DNA of 64,000 nt from CAWBUW01 sp963792075 (GTDB lineage Bacteria > Chloroflexota > Anaerolineae > Anaerolineales > UBA4823). The stretch is from positions 1,550,001-1,614,000 of the forward strand of contig CAWBUW010000012.1 in the NCBI GenBank assembly GCA_963792075.1. Direction: 5' to 3'. Position numbers and translations under genes: made by a program. Numbering within the stretch: position 1 is the stretch's first letter; each line of letters begins with the position of its first letter. The notes under the pieces were generated by a model. That model was given only the letters and a program-made list of their open reading frames with translations. It was not told where the DNA came from and searched no databases. Of this stretch, positions 7,442-16,131 are shown piece after piece.

Positions 7442-9828
7442 GCGTTCAGCTCCACAGCGCGGGGTGGTACACGCCGTTGTCCCAAGAAGCTCAGGGAGAA
7501 TAGAAGGCCAAAGATACAGGTGGCAATACCAATATAGCCGATGGTAGTGGCGCTCTGGCTGTTGAGCACCATGATCTGAGAAACGATCAGCGGGCCGCTG
7601 ACGTGTCCCATCCGCTCCAGGAAGCGGTACAGGGAGGCTGCGGGGCCTTTGCCCAGGGCAACAGCAGCCGGGGTGTCTGAAACATGGGTCACGATGGGGG
7701 CATGGACAAAACCGTGAGAAAGACCCAGGATCAGCATACCGGCCATCAAGGTGGCAGTGGTGATCCAGGGGCCACCCAGGTTTTGCAAGCCAGGCCAGCC
7801 GATCAGCCCCATCAGGATCAGGCCAATACCGCTGCCGATGGTGCCGAACACCAGCACGCGGCCGGCCTTGCCGGTACGGTCCACGACATCTGCAGCGAAG
7901 CGGCTGGAGATCAACACGCCTGCGGCATACAGCATCAGGATCTGGCCGATATCATCCGAGGGGTAATTCATTTGGGAGAGGATCAACGGCAGCGCGAAGA
8001 CAGTCACGCCGGTCAGCACCGCCTTGGCGGGGATGCCAATAAAGAGCATGGCTGAGACAAATTTTGAGTCGCTCAAGGCCTTTTTGACATTGTTGACAAA
8101 GCCAGCGCTTTGATCCATGCTGCGAGAGGTGATGCGGGGTATGAAGCGGAAAGCATACAGGAAAAACAGGAAAGAGATGACGGCGCCAATCAGGAATACA
8201 CCCTGAAAACCCATGTATACCGCCAGGAGCGCCCCAATGGCTGTCCCAGAAATATTGCCGCCGTTGTACCCAAAAACGATGATCGAAGCAGCTCCCGTGC
8301 GGCGCTCTGTGGCTACCTCCAGGATGTACGACTGGACGGCGATGTAGAGCAGCCCCTGGCTGATGCCGGCGATGAAGCGAATCACGTACATGGCGAAGAA
8401 ATTATCCACGAAGGCCAGCATAATAAAGCTGGCCACGGACAGGAGCCCTCCTGTAATGAAAAGTGGGCGGATGCCTTTCTTTTCCGCGTAGCTGCCGGCT
8501 GGGAGCAGGCTGGCGACAAACCCCAGGAAGTAAATGGTGAAAACCGTGGAGACGCTGTTCGCGCTGACCCCGGCAGTCGCAGCGAGTGATTTCATATATT
8601 GGGGCAAGAAAGACGCGCTGAGCCCTTCGACGAAGACCACCAGGAAATAGAAGGGCTGTATGATACCAAGCTGGATCTCTTGTTTCTGTTGGGGAGAGAG
8701 ATGCCATTTGTCTTCGCTTTGCTGGATCAAGGCATCCTTCAAGTTGAACAGCAACGAGGCGAGAAAGATTGTAGCCACGAACAAAACGATGAAGTTCTTT
8801 ACGCCGCGCCAGATTTGAGAATACAGCGCGGTGATTGGGATACCCAGGAACAGCGAATACTGGTTGGTGTCTTCGCTTCCTTGGATCAGGTCACCTTCAT
8901 GACTGATGTAATCCGTGGGCTTGATAAAGGCCTCTCCCACCAGGCTGGCGTCCGTATGGATCAGGTTGATCTGCCCACCTTGCGCTTGCTTGGTCAGGGC
9001 AATATAACCAATATCGGGGTTGAGCTCTTGATAGGTTTGAAAGACGCGGTCTAAATCTTCCAGATCATCCAGGCGCAGACCGAGGGCAATGGGAGCGTTG
9101 ATGCGCTGTACCAGGGACTGGGTGAGGGCTACCGCTTTGTTTTGGATCCCTATGACGTAGATGTTAACCAGCTCAACCACGACCACCGCGGCAAAGATAA
9201 AAAAGGTGATCGAGTAAGAAATACGGAGGAAACGTGGATTTTTCAGGCCGCGGCGGTAGAAGACCAGAATCATCAGGTAGATGGCCAGGGTGATCAGCAA
9301 GAATAACCAGACATAACGATAAGAACTCTGGATTGTCTCGGTGATGTTCGTGCGATAGGTCAGCAGGTGCAGATAGCCTACGAGCTCGAACTTATCTTCC
9401 AAAGGCAGGCTGACGCGGTAGAAAGTCGTGTTCTGGGTGATCTGGAACGGGCTGTTCTTAGCCTCGAAAGCACTGCGGGAAAAGCCCTCCAGGTTTAGAG
9501 CAACACTTTCTTGTTTATTCAAGAACAGCGGCTCTTCGCTGTCCTTACGCGTGATGTAAATCACTTCGAGCGAGGGGTCAGATCCGAGCAGGGGAGTGGT
9601 CAACAACTCGAAGCCGGGGAACTGGTTCAGAGGCAAGCCTGCCAGCAAGAATGGACGGACAAAGGAGCCAATCAGGTCACCCTGGGCAGCTAATTTGTCC
9701 ATTTCCAGCTTGGGGTAGGTGCGCTGGGCCTCACCGAAACCGACATAGGCGATCAAAAGCAACGATACTGCTAAGACCAGTGTGGAGCTGAGCACATTGA
9801 CCAGGCGTGTACTACGCTTTCTTTTCAT
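7438..9828 (-). CDS. MFS transporter with two extracytoplasmic sensor domains
   Basis: In this 796-residue protein, a first helix (about 10-30) leads to an extracytoplasmic domain (35-165). Two helices then flank a second extracytoplasmic domain (about 228-345, with PIALGLRLDDL and DIGYIALTK). From residue 385 on, the protein is a 12-helix major facilitator domain (FYFLVVFVEGLSASFLP, GSYAEKKGIRPL, YIAVQSYILEVATERRTGA). The sensor parts resemble Cache-type ligand domains. Fusing such sensors to MFS is unusual; the protein could be a transporter gated by ligand or a transceptor. GGAG precedes the ATG. The downstream gene overlaps by 4 bp. Confidence 0.8.
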   Translation of the reverse strand: MKRKRSTRLVNVLSSTLVLAVSLLLIAYVGFGEAQRTYPKLEMDKLAAQGDLIGSFVRPFLLAGLPLNQFPGFELLTTPLLGSDPSLEVIYITRKDSEEPLFLNKQESVALNLEGFSRSAFEAKNSPFQITQNTTFYRVSLPLEDKFELVGYLHLLTYRTNITETIQSSYRYVWLFLLITLAIYLMILVFYRRGLKNPRFLRISYSITFFIFAAVVVVELVNIYVIGIQNKAVALTQSLVQRINAPIALGLRLDDLEDLDRVFQTYQELNPDIGYIALTKQAQGGQINLIHTDASLVGEAFIKPTDYISHEGDLIQGSEDTNQYSLFLGIPITALYSQIWRGVKNFIVLFVATIFLASLLFNLKDALIQQSEDKWHLSPQQKQEIQLGIIQPFYFLVVFVEGLSASFLPQYMKSLAATAGVSANSVSTVFTIYFLGFVASLLPAGSYAEKKGIRPLFITGGLLSVASFIMLAFVDNFFAMYVIRFIAGISQGLLYIAVQSYILEVATERRTGAASIIVFGYNGGNISGTAIGALLAVYMGFQGVFLIGAVISFLFFLYAFRFIPRITSRSMDQSAGFVNNVKKALSDSKFVSAMLFIGIPAKAVLTGVTVFALPLILSQMNYPSDDIGQILMLYAAGVLISSRFAADVVDRTGKAGRVLVFGTIGSGIGLILMGLIGWPGLQNLGGPWITTATLMAGMLILGLSHGFVHAPIVTHVSDTPAAVALGKGPAASLYRFLERMGHVSGPLIVSQIMVLNSQSATTIGYIGIATCIFGLLFSLSFLGQRRVPPRAVELNA

Positions 9829-9864
9829 AAATGACTCCGAAGGGTCGAGCTAACTCTAAAGATC

Positions 9865-9891
9865 GAGGCTGGCGTGGTGGGGCCAGCGAGC
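9865..9891 (-). terminator. Hairpin between ATP-grasp and sensor-MFS genes
   Basis: GCTGGC (9868-9873) pairs with GCCAGC (9882-9887), with further partial pairing outside, just after the stop of the ATP-grasp gene. There is no obvious U-run, so it may only attenuate readthrough into the sensor-MFS gene. Confidence 0.3.
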
Positions 9892-9893
9892 CT

Positions 9894-11078
9894 CTAAACC
9901 AACAAAGCAGTCAGATGTTGGATGGATTTGCTGCGATAGTGGAACAAATAATCTAAACGATCTGCCATTAAACTGGCGATCAGATCCGTGTAACTCAGGC
10001 CCTCATCTTCCAGCCCAAGCGTAGCCAGGCTGGTCACGTTTTCTTCTGGGCGTTTCAGATCGGGCTTGGGATTACACTCCAGGAAGTAAAGTTGACCGTT
10101 GCCGGCCGAGCGTAAATCTGCCCGTATTATGCTGCTCAGGTTAAATTCTGTGTACACAAGCTGCCCCAGGTGGATTAATTCCTTGCGGATTTTGGTATCT
10201 TCGGGCGTATTCAGCAGACGGGCGCGTTTCAGGGTGATGGCTTTCTTATCCATGGAAGGGAAGATCATTTCATCTTTATCTAAATATCTCTCGAGGGCAG
10301 AGAATGCAAAAGGTTCTTTCAGGCGGATTAACTGTCCTTGCTTGTACAGCATGGGTCCACACACTGAAACGCAGTATTCTTTCCCAGGCAAGTATTCTTC
10401 AATGAGAACGTCATAGTGCGTTTTCTCGTGGACTGAGTACACGGCATCGGGCAGCTCTGCTACCGAGCAGACAAATTCCACGTAGAGCGAGGCGCGCCCG
10501 CTGATCGGCTTGACGATGAGCGGCTTATCTCCATTTGTGTACAAAAAATCCCTAAATTTCGGAAAATCCGGACCGATTTTGCCGTAGCAGGGGCTCCAAT
10601 GGACAAACCTGGGGGTGGGCAAGCCCAGGGCAACCAATTTTTGCTTGAACAGCAGCTTGTTGTCCAGTACCCCTGCAGTCAAGGGGTCATGCCCGACATA
10701 GGGAACTCCGGCCATTTCCAAAAAAGCGGGAGTATGCGTCAGCGGCTCATATCCCTGCACCCCCCCGGTATTGAGCCAGGCCAGGTCTATACGGGCTTCC
10801 TTCAGTTGGTCCAAAAGTTGTAAATCGTCGGGGATGGTATATACCTGGCGAAAGCCAAGCTCACTCAACGCATGGCAAATATCTTCTGCCACGGCTTTAT
10901 AGCTTTTCCAGGGGCGAGAATTCAGGGTGGGGAGGATGACCGCGCCAGGTTCATCTTTATTGCCCCCATAGACGACCGCAATCCGCATTTTTGATTTGAA
11001 AATCTCAATATAATCTAGAAGGGATAGCGGATCGTACCTGAAGCGATGTTCTTCTTTCATGCCTGTGATAATCTCCAT
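9894..11078 (-). CDS. ATP-grasp ligase, D-Ala-D-Ala ligase-like
   Basis: The protein starts with an N-terminal Rossmann-like segment (MRIAVVYGGNKDEPG), a middle part (GVPYVGHDPLTAGVLDNKLLFKQKLVALGLPTP) and an ATP-grasp core (PLIVKPISGRASLYVEF, DVLIEEYLPGKEY, IIRADLRS, LYFLECNPKPDL). These match the D-alanine-D-alanine ligase-like superfamily, which joins an acid to an amine using ATP. The substrate is not evident, and the protein is not a standard Ddl. The start is uncertain: Met codons at 11078, 11060 and 10988 are possible, with GGAGAT 10 bp before the one at 11060. The open frame to 11321 runs through repeats and is not believed. Confidence 0.75.
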   Translation of the reverse strand: MEIITGMKEEHRFRYDPLSLLDYIEIFKSKMRIAVVYGGNKDEPGAVILPTLNSRPWKSYKAVAEDICHALSELGFRQVYTIPDDLQLLDQLKEARIDLAWLNTGGVQGYEPLTHTPAFLEMAGVPYVGHDPLTAGVLDNKLLFKQKLVALGLPTPRFVHWSPCYGKIGPDFPKFRDFLYTNGDKPLIVKPISGRASLYVEFVCSVAELPDAVYSVHEKTHYDVLIEEYLPGKEYCVSVCGPMLYKQGQLIRLKEPFAFSALERYLDKDEMIFPSMDKKAITLKRARLLNTPEDTKIRKELIHLGQLVYTEFNLSSIIRADLRSAGNGQLYFLECNPKPDLKRPEENVTSLATLGLEDEGLSYTDLIASLMADRLDYLFHYRSKSIQHLTALLV

Positions 11079-11149
11079 TGCACCTGTAACCCGATTTGCC
11101 CGACCCGCAAAGTGCATAAATTCAAAATTAATTGTAAGGTGTGGCGGAT

Positions 11150-11340
11150 TGTGTGTCAAGGTGCAGGGTTTTCTTAAAGTCAGAAACCCCTGCAGGCGAA
11201 GCCATCCCCACCCCCTGCCCCCGCCCCGCTGGCGGGGGAAAAGAGGAATTGGGGTATAAGTGGGAAGCAAAGCTTCCCACTTTATACCCCAAACCCCGAC
11301 TTTAAGAAAGGCGTGTGTCAAGGTGTCAAAGCCCTGGTCA
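11150..11340. repeat. Structured non-coding repeat cluster
   Basis: The stretch between the ATP-grasp gene and 11380 is non-coding and full of repeats. It has a GC-rich palindromic element at 11205-11245 (CGCCCCGCTGGCGGGGG), a near-perfect inverted repeat at 11251-11290 with arms of 18 and 19 bases, and an outer inverted pair TTTCTTAAAGTC (about 11172) / GACTTTAAGAAA (about 11299). GTGTCAAGGTG occurs directly repeated at both edges. The nesting suggests a small non-autonomous mobile or palindromic element. Confidence 0.55.
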
Positions 11341-11382
11341 CAATAGGATTGTTGCAGTAAATTTAATGAGCAGGCTGTCAGC

Positions 11383-11586
11383 CAGGGCTGTCATCCAAAC
11401 GGCGCCCCGGAGATTGTGGGCACATTCCCGGGTTCGGAGCAGGTGCATTACATTTTGCACTCCGCGGGGGTGTTTGATGATTTTGACGCCAGCGTGACCC
11501 TGCGTTTTACGCGTGGGGAGTTTGAGTACAGCCGGGGCGGTTTGGTGACGCGCTGCAACTGCGTGAAACGCCGCCCGGTTTTAATA
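11383..11586 (+). pseudogene. Possible coding remnant, unknown
   Basis: One frame reads like protein (SAGVFDDFDASVTLRF, then GGLVTRCNCVKRRP) but has no start, no ribosome binding site and no intact neighbour. It ends just before the hairpin at 11588. I do not recognise it; it may be a gene fragment left by rearrangement. Confidence 0.3.
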
Positions 11587-11587
11587 G

Positions 11588-11628
11588 ATAATGGGAGTAA
11601 CTGTGCATCGCACAGCTACTCCCATTAT
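11588..11628. terminator. Long hairpin, likely bidirectional terminator
   Basis: Arms 11588-11599 (ATAATGGGAGTA) and 11617-11628 are perfect reverse complements, with an inner CTGTGC/GCACAG pair. It lies 9 bp beyond the stop of the YHS gene, the last gene of the cytochrome c biogenesis operon, and is probably its terminator. Confidence 0.55.
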
Positions 11629-11636
11629 GTTTTGGG

Positions 11637-11843
11637 TTAGCGGCCGGCCAGGATGCGTGCGGCCAGGCATGAATTCAGGGGGTCACGTTCGTAGAGGGCC
11701 TTGCATTCTGGCTCGCAGAAGTAAACAAGTTCATCCCGGTAGACTGCCTGGGAGGTTTCCTGGTTCAATTCGATCATCGTGCCGCACGCCGTCTGCACGA
11801 TCTTTTTCCGCATGGGTGAGGCATTTTCTGGCAGGGAGTCCAT
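11637..11843 (-). CDS. Small YHS-like cysteine protein
   Basis: This 68-residue protein contains CGTMIE then YFCEPECKALYERDP, the spacing of a YHS/TRASH metal-binding domain (Cys pair in an FCxxxC context followed by a DP). Its ATG is 1 bp after the stop of the ccmD-like gene, so it is the last member of the Ccm operon. A role in copper or heme-iron handling is inferred from family and context. Confidence 0.7.
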   Translation of the reverse strand: MDSLPENASPMRKKIVQTACGTMIELNQETSQAVYRDELVYFCEPECKALYERDPLNSCLAARILAGR

Positions 11844-11844
11844 A

Positions 11845-11994
11845 CTATTGTTTCTCTTCCAGGTCCTTGAGGGTTTCCAGGTCCTGCTGCAGGTTGCGCT
11901 GGCGGATCACCAGGCTGGCCAGGTAGATGAGCATCACCGTAGAGAAAACAAAGTATCCCAGGATCAAGTAACTGGTGGTTTCGGGTGTCGTCAT
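11845..11994 (-). CDS. ccmD: CcmD-like heme exporter small subunit
   Basis: This is a 49-residue open frame with one membrane helix (SYLILGYFVFSTVMLIYLASL) and a charged coiled tail (RQRNLQQDLETLKDLEEKQ). Size, topology and position right after ccmC match CcmD, which releases holo-CcmE from the CcmABC complex. GGAGG precedes the ATG by 5 bp. Confidence 0.75.
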   Translation of the reverse strand: MTTPETTSYLILGYFVFSTVMLIYLASLVIRQRNLQQDLETLKDLEEKQ

Positions 11995-12004
11995 GTCAAC
12001 CTCC

Positions 12005-12703
12005 TTATTGAGAGAATTTCAAGCGCAGTTGTTCGACCTTCTCCGCCAGGCGGCCCAGGCGGATGCGATGCCAGAGCAAGGAGGCGAAAATAAAAGAGAA
12101 GGTAATGACGCTGAAGATCAGGGTTTGCAGCATGGCGGGGGTCATGTTCATGTCTTTATCGCTGCCTGCTGCGCCGGTGGCGATCAGCACGGGGTGAATG
12201 GTGCGCAGCATGCGGATCGAGATGAAAGTGATGGGCACACTGATGAAACCCAGCAAGGTGTAAACCGCGCCAAAGCGTGCCCGGCGGTCGGGGTCTTCGA
12301 TGCCCTGGCGCAAAAGCAAATAGGCTGCGTACACCAGCTCGACCACCGTGGCAGTGGTCAGGCGGGGATCCCAGGTCCACCAGGTGCCCCAGGCCGGGCG
12401 AGCCCAGATGGAGCCCATGAGGATGGTAGCGAAGAAGAAGACCAGGCTGATCTCAACTGCGGCCATGCTGGCGATGTCCCATTTGCTGTCGTTGGTGCGC
12501 AAGTAGCCGATGCCAACTACCCCGGCGGCCATGAACCCGAGCATACCGACCCAGGCGGTGGCAACGTGGAAATAGAAGACGCGCTGCACCTGGCCCATAA
12601 CGGCTTCGGTGGGCGCATAGAAAAATACCATTCCCACTGCAATCACAAATAAGACCAGGGAGATGGTGTCCAGTATTTTAAGGGCGAGGGGGCGTGGTTC
12701 CAT
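12005..12703 (-). CDS. ccmC: Heme exporter protein CcmC
   Basis: The 232 residues form six membrane helices with the tryptophan-rich heme-binding motif WGTWWTWDPRLTT near residue 114. CcmC delivers heme to CcmE on the outer face of the membrane. The ATG at 12703 is chosen because GGAGG lies 5 bp upstream; an in-frame codon at 12745 lacks such a site. It lies between ccmB and ccmD. Confidence 0.92.
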   Translation of the reverse strand: MEPRPLALKILDTISLVLFVIAVGMVFFYAPTEAVMGQVQRVFYFHVATAWVGMLGFMAAGVVGIGYLRTNDSKWDIASMAAVEISLVFFFATILMGSIWARPAWGTWWTWDPRLTTATVVELVYAAYLLLRQGIEDPDRRARFGAVYTLLGFISVPITFISIRMLRTIHPVLIATGAAGSDKDMNMTPAMLQTLIFSVITFSFIFASLLWHRIRLGRLAEKVEQLRLKFSQ

Positions 12704-12722
12704 TTGTTCCTCCAGTTCTTTT

Positions 12723-13463
12723 CTATTCCTCAACGATGTAGTCAAAAATCATAAAAGAAACCGCCACAAAAATCACGTCATACACGAGCAGCAAGTTCAA
12801 CCAGGGCACGATTTCGCCCATAGGGGCCGCGGTGAGAAAACCTCCGCTGCCTTTGACTGCCGCGATCAGCACGGGTAAGGCCAGGGGAAAGAGCAGGATG
12901 GGCAGCAAGATGTCGCGCGTGCGGGTCTGCACTGCCATGGTCGCCAACAGCGTACCCACGGAGGTGTAACCGATGGAACCGAGCAGGATCACCAGCAGCA
13001 GCCCGGGGTTGAATAGGTTCTGGGCGTATAGGAAACTGTAGAGCGGCAGCACCACGGCTTCGACGATGAACATGAACACCAGGTTGCCAATCACCTTGCC
13101 AAAATAAATGGCGCTGCGATCGACGGGGGTGAGCAGCAGGCCATCCAGGCAGCCGCGATCTTTTTCCATGGCCATGGAACGGTTCAGGCCGAGTGTGCCG
13201 GCAAAGACAAAGGTTACCCAGAGTACGCCGCCGGTCAGGGAGGCGCGCACTTTGACATCCAGCTCGAGGGCAAAATTGAAGATAAGGATCACGAGCAGGG
13301 CAAAGACGAGCATGGCCGAGATTAGCTCACGGCTGCGCAGTTCGGCAGCCAGATCTTTCCAGACGATTGCGCCCACAGCACGCAAGAAGGATTGGAAAGC
13401 ACCCTGGGGTGTTTCGCCGGGGAGAGGGGCGGGATGTGACAGAGGTTGCTTAACCTGGGACAA
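12723..13463 (-). CDS. ccmB: Heme exporter permease CcmB
   Basis: The 246-residue protein has a cytoplasmic N-terminus of about 50 residues and six membrane helices, with FAGTLGLNRSMAMEKDRGCLDGLLLTPVDRS typical of CcmB (LNR and EKDRGxLDGLLLxPxDR). It forms the CcmABC complex with CcmA and CcmC. The start is a TTG 3 bp after the ccmA stop; GGAG 9 bp upstream, inside ccmA, supports it. Confidence 0.9.
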   Translation of the reverse strand: MSQVKQPLSHPAPLPGETPQGAFQSFLRAVGAIVWKDLAAELRSRELISAMLVFALLVILIFNFALELDVKVRASLTGGVLWVTFVFAGTLGLNRSMAMEKDRGCLDGLLLTPVDRSAIYFGKVIGNLVFMFIVEAVVLPLYSFLYAQNLFNPGLLLVILLGSIGYTSVGTLLATMAVQTRTRDILLPILLFPLALPVLIAAVKGSGGFLTAAPMGEIVPWLNLLLVYDVIFVAVSFMIFDYIVEE

Positions 13464-13466
13464 GGC

Positions 13467-14165
13467 TTATTTCTCCAGCGCCTGGCGGTAAAAACCAAGC
13501 AGGTGATCCGGATCAATCTCGCTGCGCTGCACCGAGGTGGTGATGACCCCTCGTGAAAGCACATCAAAACGAGATGCCAGGGCGGCCACGCGGGCCAGGT
13601 CGTGTGAGGTCATCACCACGGTACGGCCGCGGGCGGCTACGTCGAGCAGCACGGTATCGAGCATCTGGCAGGCATCCTGGTCCAGGCCGGTGTGCGGCTC
13701 GTCAAAGAGCATCACCTCAGGATCGTGCAGCACGGCGCGCCCGATAGCCAGGCGCTGCTGCATGCCGCGTGAAAAGGTCCGCACCAGGTCGCGCCGGCGG
13801 GGCGCCAGGCCAACCAGGTCAAGCACTTCACTGATCCGTTGGTCCACCTGGGGCAGGTTGTACATGCGTGCATAGAAACGCAAGTTTTCTTCGGCGGTCA
13901 GATCACCGTAAAGCAGCGGTTGGTGGGACACAATTCCCAGCCTCCGCCGGACTGCGCCCGCCTGCATGGGGAGGCGGTAGCCGGCCACGCGTATCTCGCC
14001 CAGCGAAGGCCTGGAAAGCGAGGACAGGATGCGCAGGAAAGTCGTCTTCCCGGCCCCGTTGGGGCCCAACAAGGCGACGAACTCACCTTGCTCCACCTGA
14101 AAATCCAGCCCTTTGAGCACGGTCTTCAGGCCAAAACGCTTAACGAGCTTATGAACGTAGATCAT
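13467..14165 (-). CDS. ccmA: Heme exporter ATPase CcmA
   Basis: This 232-residue ABC ATPase has Walker A GPNGAGKTT near residue 35, signature FSRGMQQRLAIGRA and Walker B VMLFDEPHTGLD. Position before ccmB and ccmC identifies it as CcmA, which powers release of heme-loaded CcmE. ATG at 14165 has GGGAG 9-13 bp upstream; the GTG at 14174 is too close to that site. Confidence 0.9.
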   Translation of the reverse strand: MIYVHKLVKRFGLKTVLKGLDFQVEQGEFVALLGPNGAGKTTFLRILSSLSRPSLGEIRVAGYRLPMQAGAVRRRLGIVSHQPLLYGDLTAEENLRFYARMYNLPQVDQRISEVLDLVGLAPRRRDLVRTFSRGMQQRLAIGRAVLHDPEVMLFDEPHTGLDQDACQMLDTVLLDVAARGRTVVMTSHDLARVAALASRFDVLSRGVITTSVQRSEIDPDHLLGFYRQALEK

Positions 14166-14185
14166 GCCAGCCACCGCTCCCAGGG

Positions 14186-16087
14186 CTATGCCTGGACCAG
14201 TTTCTCCAACCGGGCTTTCAGTTCCTGGCGGCGAGCCTGGTAAGCCTCTTCGGGGAGCTTGCCTTCACGGTACAGATCGTCCAGGGCAATGATGGCATCC
14301 ATCAGGGCGTCGGGATTATCCTCTTCCTGAACAGTTTCTTCTGCGTCAGCATCGGCCGTTTCGCTGTCTGCGGCGCGGTTGCGTAAGAATAACCAGACGC
14401 CTACGCCAATGAGGGCCAGGCCCAAGGCGCCGATCCCGATCAGGATGCCGGTGCGCGAATCGACGGATGTCGAGGTGGAACCGCCCGAGCTCGGGCTGCC
14501 AGATAGTTCGAGGGTCAGGGTGCCCCCTGGAGGCAGCACTCCCCCGTTATACATCAAGTAATTCGTTCCTTGCACGTCACGTGAGCCGGCATCGACCAGC
14601 TCATCGGATTTGACCTTGATACCTACGTCAGGCAGCAAGACCACGCTGGCGTTCGTACCCAGGTTGAGCGGTTGTTCGAACTTGAGCTTTTTGTTATAAG
14701 GTAAGTCGAAAGCGAAAACAACCTGGTATTGGCCGGTACCTGGCGGTATGGACTGGGTATCCGCAAAGCCACCCGGGATTTCGACATAACGTTCGCCGAG
14801 CACGCTGTCCTCAAATTGCAGGTTGGCGTAGCCGTTGGGCAGCAAGTAGGCCAGCACCGGGCCGCCAGCCTCTTCAGCCACAACGGCTTGTTGGGTTGGA
14901 TTGGAGACGATGAAAAGCTCCACCACCTGGACGGTACCAGCCTTAGAGAAATCGAAGAAGAGGTGCGCGCGGTCCACGACCAGGCCAGATGGATCGGTCG
15001 TGGTCTCGTAAATCGTCACGGGCAAGGATAACGGCTGGCTCGGATCCTCGACCGTTAGCACGTCCGAGCTGTAGGTCGTTCCCTGGTAATCGACGCTGGC
15101 AACAAAAACGCGCTGCGGCGGGAGCGCGACATCCGTAAAAGTGAATACACCACCGGTGTGGGTAGACAGGGTCTGGCTGAAGGTTATCTGCATATTGTCA
15201 AAGGCATAAATGGTCGCCGCCATCTCGCCGGGCAGCTCGCTGCCCGAGGCATTGCTGACCTCCACGGACACGGTACCGAAGGTCACAGACAGAGGCAGAG
15301 TCGATGTGATCGAACCGGTAATGGCGATCCCGTGGACACTGGTCGGTGCGGCAGTCTGCTGATTGGCCGGGCTGCCGGCGAAAGAAAGCGTACGCACATA
15401 GGCAGCCAGGGTCCGGGATTCGTCTTCCGTGAGCTTGTTTGCGTAGGCGGGCATTTCGCCCTTGCCATTCACAATAGCCTGGTACATGCCTTCCGCTGAC
15501 TGCTCGGCCATATAGGCCTGGTTGGTGAAGCTGGTGAGATCGTTGGTCAGGTTGGCGGCCATGGGGCCATCGCCCAGGCCCAGGTCACCGTGACAGGCTG
15601 TACAATTGTCCTGGTAGAGCGTTTCCCCGGACGCCACAGCATCCGCTTTTTCGCTCAGGGTAAAAGCGTAGGCCACAACGTCCCAACGCTGGCGATCGGT
15701 CAGGCTGAGGAAGGGGGGCATAAAGCGCTCCAGGTTTCCCTGGGTAACGATGGTGAACCATTCGGCGGGTGTGGCCAGGCGAGCCACTTCAGGCAAGCCG
15801 ATGGCTGTCACGGGCACGCTCAATTGGTTGGCACGCGGGCCATCCCCCAGGCCGAGATCGCCGTGGCAGGGGGCGCATTCTTCTGCAAAAAGCGCCTGGC
15901 CGGCCGATGGATCTGGAGGCACAACCGGGTATACGGGGTTAACCTCGGCAGTCTCGGTAGGGAGGGAAACGGGCTGTGCCGCGTTCGCAGGAGGCACAAT
16001 ATCTTCTGCGAGTGAAAACGAACAGGCGCTGAGCCCGAGGGCCAGGAGAGCCAGGAGAACGAGGCGGGTGAGAGGGCGAAAAGGCAT
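14186..16087 (-). CDS. Di-heme cytochrome c lipoprotein with Ig-like and membrane-anchor domains
   Basis: In this 633-residue protein, a lipoprotein signal ends at LGLSACS (Cys near residue 21). Two cytochrome c domains follow, with heme motifs CAPCH (about 71-75) and CTACH (about 162-166). Next come beta-rich regions resembling carboxypeptidase-regulatory/Ig-like folds (about 250-520), one membrane helix (about 552-572) and an acidic tail ending in a short SHOCT-like helix pair (LDDLYREGKLPEEAYQARR). It sits inside the ccm operon, 21 bp before ccmA. It is probably an electron carrier on the outer membrane face and a substrate of the Ccm machinery; a role in assembly is possible. Confidence 0.8.
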   Translation of the reverse strand: MPFRPLTRLVLLALLALGLSACSFSLAEDIVPPANAAQPVSLPTETAEVNPVYPVVPPDPSAGQALFAEECAPCHGDLGLGDGPRANQLSVPVTAIGLPEVARLATPAEWFTIVTQGNLERFMPPFLSLTDRQRWDVVAYAFTLSEKADAVASGETLYQDNCTACHGDLGLGDGPMAANLTNDLTSFTNQAYMAEQSAEGMYQAIVNGKGEMPAYANKLTEDESRTLAAYVRTLSFAGSPANQQTAAPTSVHGIAITGSITSTLPLSVTFGTVSVEVSNASGSELPGEMAATIYAFDNMQITFSQTLSTHTGGVFTFTDVALPPQRVFVASVDYQGTTYSSDVLTVEDPSQPLSLPVTIYETTTDPSGLVVDRAHLFFDFSKAGTVQVVELFIVSNPTQQAVVAEEAGGPVLAYLLPNGYANLQFEDSVLGERYVEIPGGFADTQSIPPGTGQYQVVFAFDLPYNKKLKFEQPLNLGTNASVVLLPDVGIKVKSDELVDAGSRDVQGTNYLMYNGGVLPPGGTLTLELSGSPSSGGSTSTSVDSRTGILIGIGALGLALIGVGVWLFLRNRAADSETADADAEETVQEEDNPDALMDAIIALDDLYREGKLPEEAYQARRQELKARLEKLVQA

Positions 16088-16131
16088 AGGTGTGTGTCAG
16101 GGGGGAGAACAATGAAGAAAGGGTGGCGTGG

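Noticed and set aside
11079..11321. N-terminal extension of the ATP-grasp protein
   Set aside because: It is translated from palindromic repeats and has no similarity to the family.
11588..11640. Continuation of the 11383 remnant to 11640
   Set aside because: This part is only the hairpin sequence.
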